Origin: Nocardioidaceae bacterium
GTDB lineage: Bacteria; Actinomycetota; Actinomycetes; Propionibacteriales; Nocardioidaceae
Direction of reading: 5' to 3'
Assembly (NCBI GenBank): GCA_013696365.1
Contig: JACCYS010000380.1
Span: forward strand, 1 to 7,456
Length of the DNA: 7,456 nt
The notes beneath the pieces were generated by a model. The model made no database searches. It was given only the letters and a program-made list of their open reading frames with translations, and was not told the DNA's origin. Every line of letters starts with the position of its first letter. The stretch's first letter is position 1. Of this stretch, positions 5,397 through 7,456 are shown in pieces. A program made the position numbers and the translations under genes.

Positions 5397-5483
5397 GCCA
5401 CGTTTACGTGCGCGCGGTGCCCTTACGTGGCTGCCACGCCACGTGAAGGGTCGCCGAGCCACGTTTACGTGGCGCGCGTCAGC
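5397..5483. repeat. Dispersed three-hairpin intergenic element, copy 2
   Basis: This 87-base element lies between the convergent ends of pncA and the TPR gene and aligns end to end with copy 1 at 579-666. Hairpin A' (5397-5410) has lost one G from its right arm. Hairpin B' (5420-5450) pairs CCCTT with AAGGG and ACGTGGC with GCCACGT, with G5445 bulged. Hairpin C' (5458-5473) is intact. The last 26 bases equal 641-666 exactly. Its final bases contain the TGA (5481-5479, minus strand) that ends the TPR gene. A small hairpin CTGAG-TCG-CTCAG (5385-5397) touches its left edge. Confidence 0.88.
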
Positions 5484-6798
5484 GGCGGGCGGCTTCGAGC
5501 AACTGCCGTGCCCGGTCGGCCTGCCAGGGCGACAGGCCCGGGTCGGCGGCAAGCCCGCGCCGCAGGTGTGTGGCGGCGGCCGAAAGGCCCAGCGACTGCT
5601 CGATGCTGCCGCGATGGATCCACGACAGTGCGTTCTCGGTGCCGAGCCGGGTGGCGATGCGCGCATAGCGCAACGCGGGCTCATCGCGACCGCTACGGTG
5701 CAGCGCCCAGGCCAGCACATCGGCAGCCGCGATGCTCGGAGCGGCCGACCATGCTGCCCGCGCCGACCTCACGGCACGCGAAGGCGAGCCGTGGTCAGCC
5801 TCGTATGCGGCAATTTCCACATCGGTGTTCACGCCGTTGGATCGGGCCAGTTGAGCTGTCGCCTCCAGCACGGCGTACTGCGCGCGTGCTGCCGGGCCAT
5901 CGCCGGTCGCCTGCAGCAGCTCGGCCAACTGCAGCACGTACTCCGGCAGCGGTGCCCGCGCGACCAGCGACTGCCACTGCCGTTCGGCGCGCGCCAGATC
6001 GCCACGGGCAACGGCCAGTCGTGCCTGCGACGCTGCCGCAGCCACATTGTCGGGGTCGCCGCGCAGCGCCTCGGCCAGCGAGCGGTCACTAGCACCCAAC
6101 TGGCCGTTCTTTCGCTCAAGATCCGCCCGCAGGGTCAGCAGGTACGCCCGGTCGGCAGCCGTGGACGCACTGCTCAAGGCACGCTCCAACAGCACCGCTG
6201 CGGCACGGTCGGCACCGCGCAGCTCGCGGGCGTATGAGTAGCGCGCGAAAGTCTGCAGGCTCGGACGGCGGCGATCGGCCTGTTCGAGAGCCCGCAGCGC
6301 ATGTCGGTAGCGGCCGAGCTCGGTCAGCGCATCGACCCGGATCGACAATGCGCCGACCTGGTAGGCGTCGATGCGCAAGGCCGCCCTCGCCTGTCGCAGG
6401 GCCGCGGCGAAGTCGTGTCGCGCTGACGACAACGCCGCCTTGCCCGCCAGCGCCAGTGCGTTGTCGTCTGGCTGAACGCGCAACGATCGGCGCAGCGCGC
6501 CGGCCGCCTTAGGGTAGTACGTCGCATCCCCGGTGAGTCGGGCCTGCTCGACATAGGCGATACCCAGCGTTGCCCATGAGCGGGCGTCGAGTGGCTGCGC
6601 GCGTAGACGATCCTGCAGGGCGGCGACGGTGGCATCCAGGTCGCCGGCGGTCGCCAGCGCAGCGGGATCCACCCCCCCTGCGGTCCTTGGGCTAGCCGCG
6701 TCGTCGGCGCCGCCGCCGGTGAACGCGAACGCGCCGGAGACGGCGAGCATCAGGCCTGCCAAGCAGGCGGTCAGCACGAGCACACTCGTGCGTCGCAT
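5479..6798 (-). CDS. Exported TPR-repeat protein, partner of the DUF4331 gene
   Basis: This 439-residue protein has unknown function. MRRTSVLVLTACLAGLMLAV is a signal peptide or N-terminal anchor, with a possible cut after AFA near residue 25. A Gly/Ala/Asp-rich linker follows. The rest is alpha-helical TPR-like pairs: SWATLGIAYVEQARL, a unit with YYPKAAGALRRSLRVQPDD, and further units with AALRQARAALRID and YRHALRALEQADRRRP. The C-terminal half has VEIAAYEADHGSPSRAVR and AADVLAWALHRSGRDEPALR, which I associate with TPR proteins found beside DUF4331 genes in other Actinobacteria. I chose the ATG at 6798 because GAGAGGGG lies nine bases upstream and the signal peptide then starts at once. The longer in-frame start at 6843 lacks both. 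Its stop lies within repeat copy 2. Confidence 0.85.
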   Translation of the reverse strand: MRRTSVLVLTACLAGLMLAVSGAFAFTGGGADDAASPRTAGGVDPAALATAGDLDATVAALQDRLRAQPLDARSWATLGIAYVEQARLTGDATYYPKAAGALRRSLRVQPDDNALALAGKAALSSARHDFAAALRQARAALRIDAYQVGALSIRVDALTELGRYRHALRALEQADRRRPSLQTFARYSYARELRGADRAAAVLLERALSSASTAADRAYLLTLRADLERKNGQLGASDRSLAEALRGDPDNVAAAASQARLAVARGDLARAERQWQSLVARAPLPEYVLQLAELLQATGDGPAARAQYAVLEATAQLARSNGVNTDVEIAAYEADHGSPSRAVRSARAAWSAAPSIAAADVLAWALHRSGRDEPALRYARIATRLGTENALSWIHRGSIEQSLGLSAAATHLRRGLAADPGLSPWQADRARQLLEAARR

Positions 6799-6806
6799 GC
6801 CGTACG

Positions 6807-6814
6807 CCCCTCTC
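6807..6814 (-). promoter_or_regulatory. Shine-Dalgarno of the TPR gene, fixes its start
   Basis: GAGAGGGG on the minus strand ends eight bases before the ATG at 6798. The purine tract supports this start over upstream in-frame alternatives. Confidence 0.7.
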
Positions 6815-6866
6815 GCCGTCGCCGACATGAACAGGACCGGCACTCGCGGCCCCGGTGGTGTACGCG

Positions 6867-6927
6867 GCCACCGCCGACCCCGGCCGGACCAGAAGAGAGG
6901 AGGTCCGACCGGGGAGTCAGCGGTGGC
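6867..6927 (-). terminator. Long imperfect hairpin between the DUF4331 and TPR genes
   Basis: GCCACCGC (6867-6874) pairs with GCGGTGGC (6920-6927), CCCCGG (6878-6883) with CCGGGG (6909-6914), and CGGACC (6885-6890) with GGTCCG (6902-6907). That makes 20 pairs around an 11-base purine loop (6891-6901). It begins about 33 bases past the DUF4331 stop and 68 bases before the TPR start. No T-run follows, so it may be an actinobacterial-type terminator, an attenuator or an mRNA processing/stability structure. Confidence 0.6.
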
Positions 6928-6960
6928 GCGCTAACTGCTGCTGGTGCTTGTGCTGCTGGC

Positions 6961-7456
6961 TCAGGCGGTGGCCGGTGTTCCGGTCGGCCGCTTGGTCCAG
7001 GCAACCACCCCGCCGCCGAGGGCCAGCAGGCCCAGGGCGATCGCCGACAGCGGAAGCGCCGGCATCGCCGACGGTCCTGCGGTCGGGCTGTTCGGTGCAT
7101 TGCCACCGGTCAGCGGAGTGAAGCCGCCGGCGTTGTGCGGTGTGACGTCCGAACCCGACGTGGGCAGGGCGACGTAGGGGAAGCTGTCGCCGAAGGCAAC
7201 GTCGTTGGCGTTCACCGCGTCGCCGAGGTCGTTCTTCTCGCCCCGCAACTCACCCTCGACAACCTGCAACGAGATGTCGACGACGTCGTCTGCCAGTCGG
7301 CGACCGTTGGGGTACCCCTGGTTGTCGCCACCGATGACGCCGAGCCGGTTGGGGTTGCTCGACACCGGGGTCGACATGTTCAGCCGCAACTGCTCACTGG
7401 GCGTCACACCCTTGGGCTGGTTCAGGCCGTCCACACCGGTGAGGAAGACCGAGACC
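6961..7456 (-). CDS. DUF4331 family protein, C-terminal part, cut by window edge
   Basis: The frame is open to the right edge and continues beyond it. The visible 165 codons read VSVFLTGVDGLNQPKGVTPSE onward, with EQLRLNMS, SNPNRLGVIGGD, GYPNGRRLADDVVDI and a final FPYVALPTSG. This is the typical C-terminal end of DUF4331, a family of uncharacterised exported proteins. A Pro/Ser/Thr-rich linker follows, then a hydrophobic segment ALPLSAIALGLLALGGGVVA (about 6997-7059) and a short basic tail, TKRP. The end therefore looks membrane-anchored with the main domain outside the cell. No LPxTG motif precedes the segment. The gene is upstream of the TPR gene in the same direction. The biochemical role is unknown. 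Confidence 0.85.
   Translation of the reverse strand, partial: VSVFLTGVDGLNQPKGVTPSEQLRLNMSTPVSSNPNRLGVIGGDNQGYPNGRRLADDVVDISLQVVEGELRGEKNDLGDAVNANDVAFGDSFPYVALPTSGSDVTPHNAGGFTPLTGGNAPNSPTAGPSAMPALPLSAIALGLLALGGGVVAWTKRPTGTPATA

Noticed and set aside
4830..6092. 420-codon plus-strand open frame through pncA, the repeat and the TPR gene
   Set aside because: It overlaps pncA out of frame and crosses the noncoding repeat. Its Arg/Ser/Pro/Thr-rich composition reflects GC-biased shadow coding.
5443..6237. 264-codon plus-strand frame starting within repeat copy 2
   Set aside because: It is antisense to the TPR gene, whose signal peptide, Shine-Dalgarno and repeat structure are convincing. The peptide from the repeat (TFTWRAS) is also encoded by copy 1 only because the DNA is the same.
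6799..6843. N-terminal extension of the TPR protein from the start at 6843
   Set aside because: It would bury the signal peptide behind 15 extra residues and lacks a Shine-Dalgarno, whereas 6798 has both features in place.
7083..7133. Sortase signal (PLTGG) in the DUF4331 C terminus
   Set aside because: The motif is TPLTGG, not LPxTG, and lies about 18 residues before the membrane segment rather than directly against it. A plain C-terminal membrane anchor is simpler.

Overview
The window is very GC-rich, with dense genes, many GTG starts and strong third-position G/C. Its gene content is typical of Actinobacteria: the ClpS / DUF2017 / Mec / CysO / CysM neighbourhood is the one known from Mycobacterium and relatives. 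I would place it in Actinomycetota, outside Mycobacterium because the flanking gene order differs. I cannot name the genus from sequence alone.

Left part (1-3412, all minus strand). The N-terminal 184 codons of a ribose-phosphate pyrophosphokinase (prs) run off the left edge. Upstream of it in transcription lies a compact operon read right to left: clpS, a DUF2017 gene, mec, cysO, cysM. Genes meet by an ATGA overlap (clpS/DUF2017), a TGATG overlap (cysO/cysM), or gaps of about 60 bases. CysM, CysO and Mec make up the protein-bound-thiocarboxylate route to cysteine: CysM loads the sulfur of thiocarboxylated CysO onto O-phosphoserine, and Mec cuts cysteine off the CysO C terminus. ClpS is the N-degron adaptor of Clp protease.

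Middle (3439-5344, plus strand). The divergent pair pncB (nicotinate phosphoribosyltransferase) and pncA (nicotinamidase) salvages nicotinamide to nicotinate and then to NaMN for NAD. The pncB reaction uses PRPP, the product of Prs.

Right part (5479-7456, minus strand). The C-terminal end of a DUF4331 protein with a terminal membrane segment is followed by a secreted or anchored TPR protein. A long imperfect hairpin lies between them. The function of this pair is unknown.

Two things beyond ordinary genes stand out. First, an approximately 88-base, three-hairpin dispersed element occurs twice (579-666 and 5397-5483), in the same orientation, each copy abutting the 3' end of a minus-strand gene. 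Second, the genes that look like transcription-unit heads (prs, clpS, pncB, and mec as a possible internal head) start with GTG placed 6-7 bases after a TANNNT-like hexamer and lack a convincing Shine-Dalgarno. Operon-internal genes (DUF2017, cysO, pncA) have clear Shine-Dalgarno sites. This suggests leaderless transcripts, and three of the four share an almost identical TAGkCTGCCCG string.
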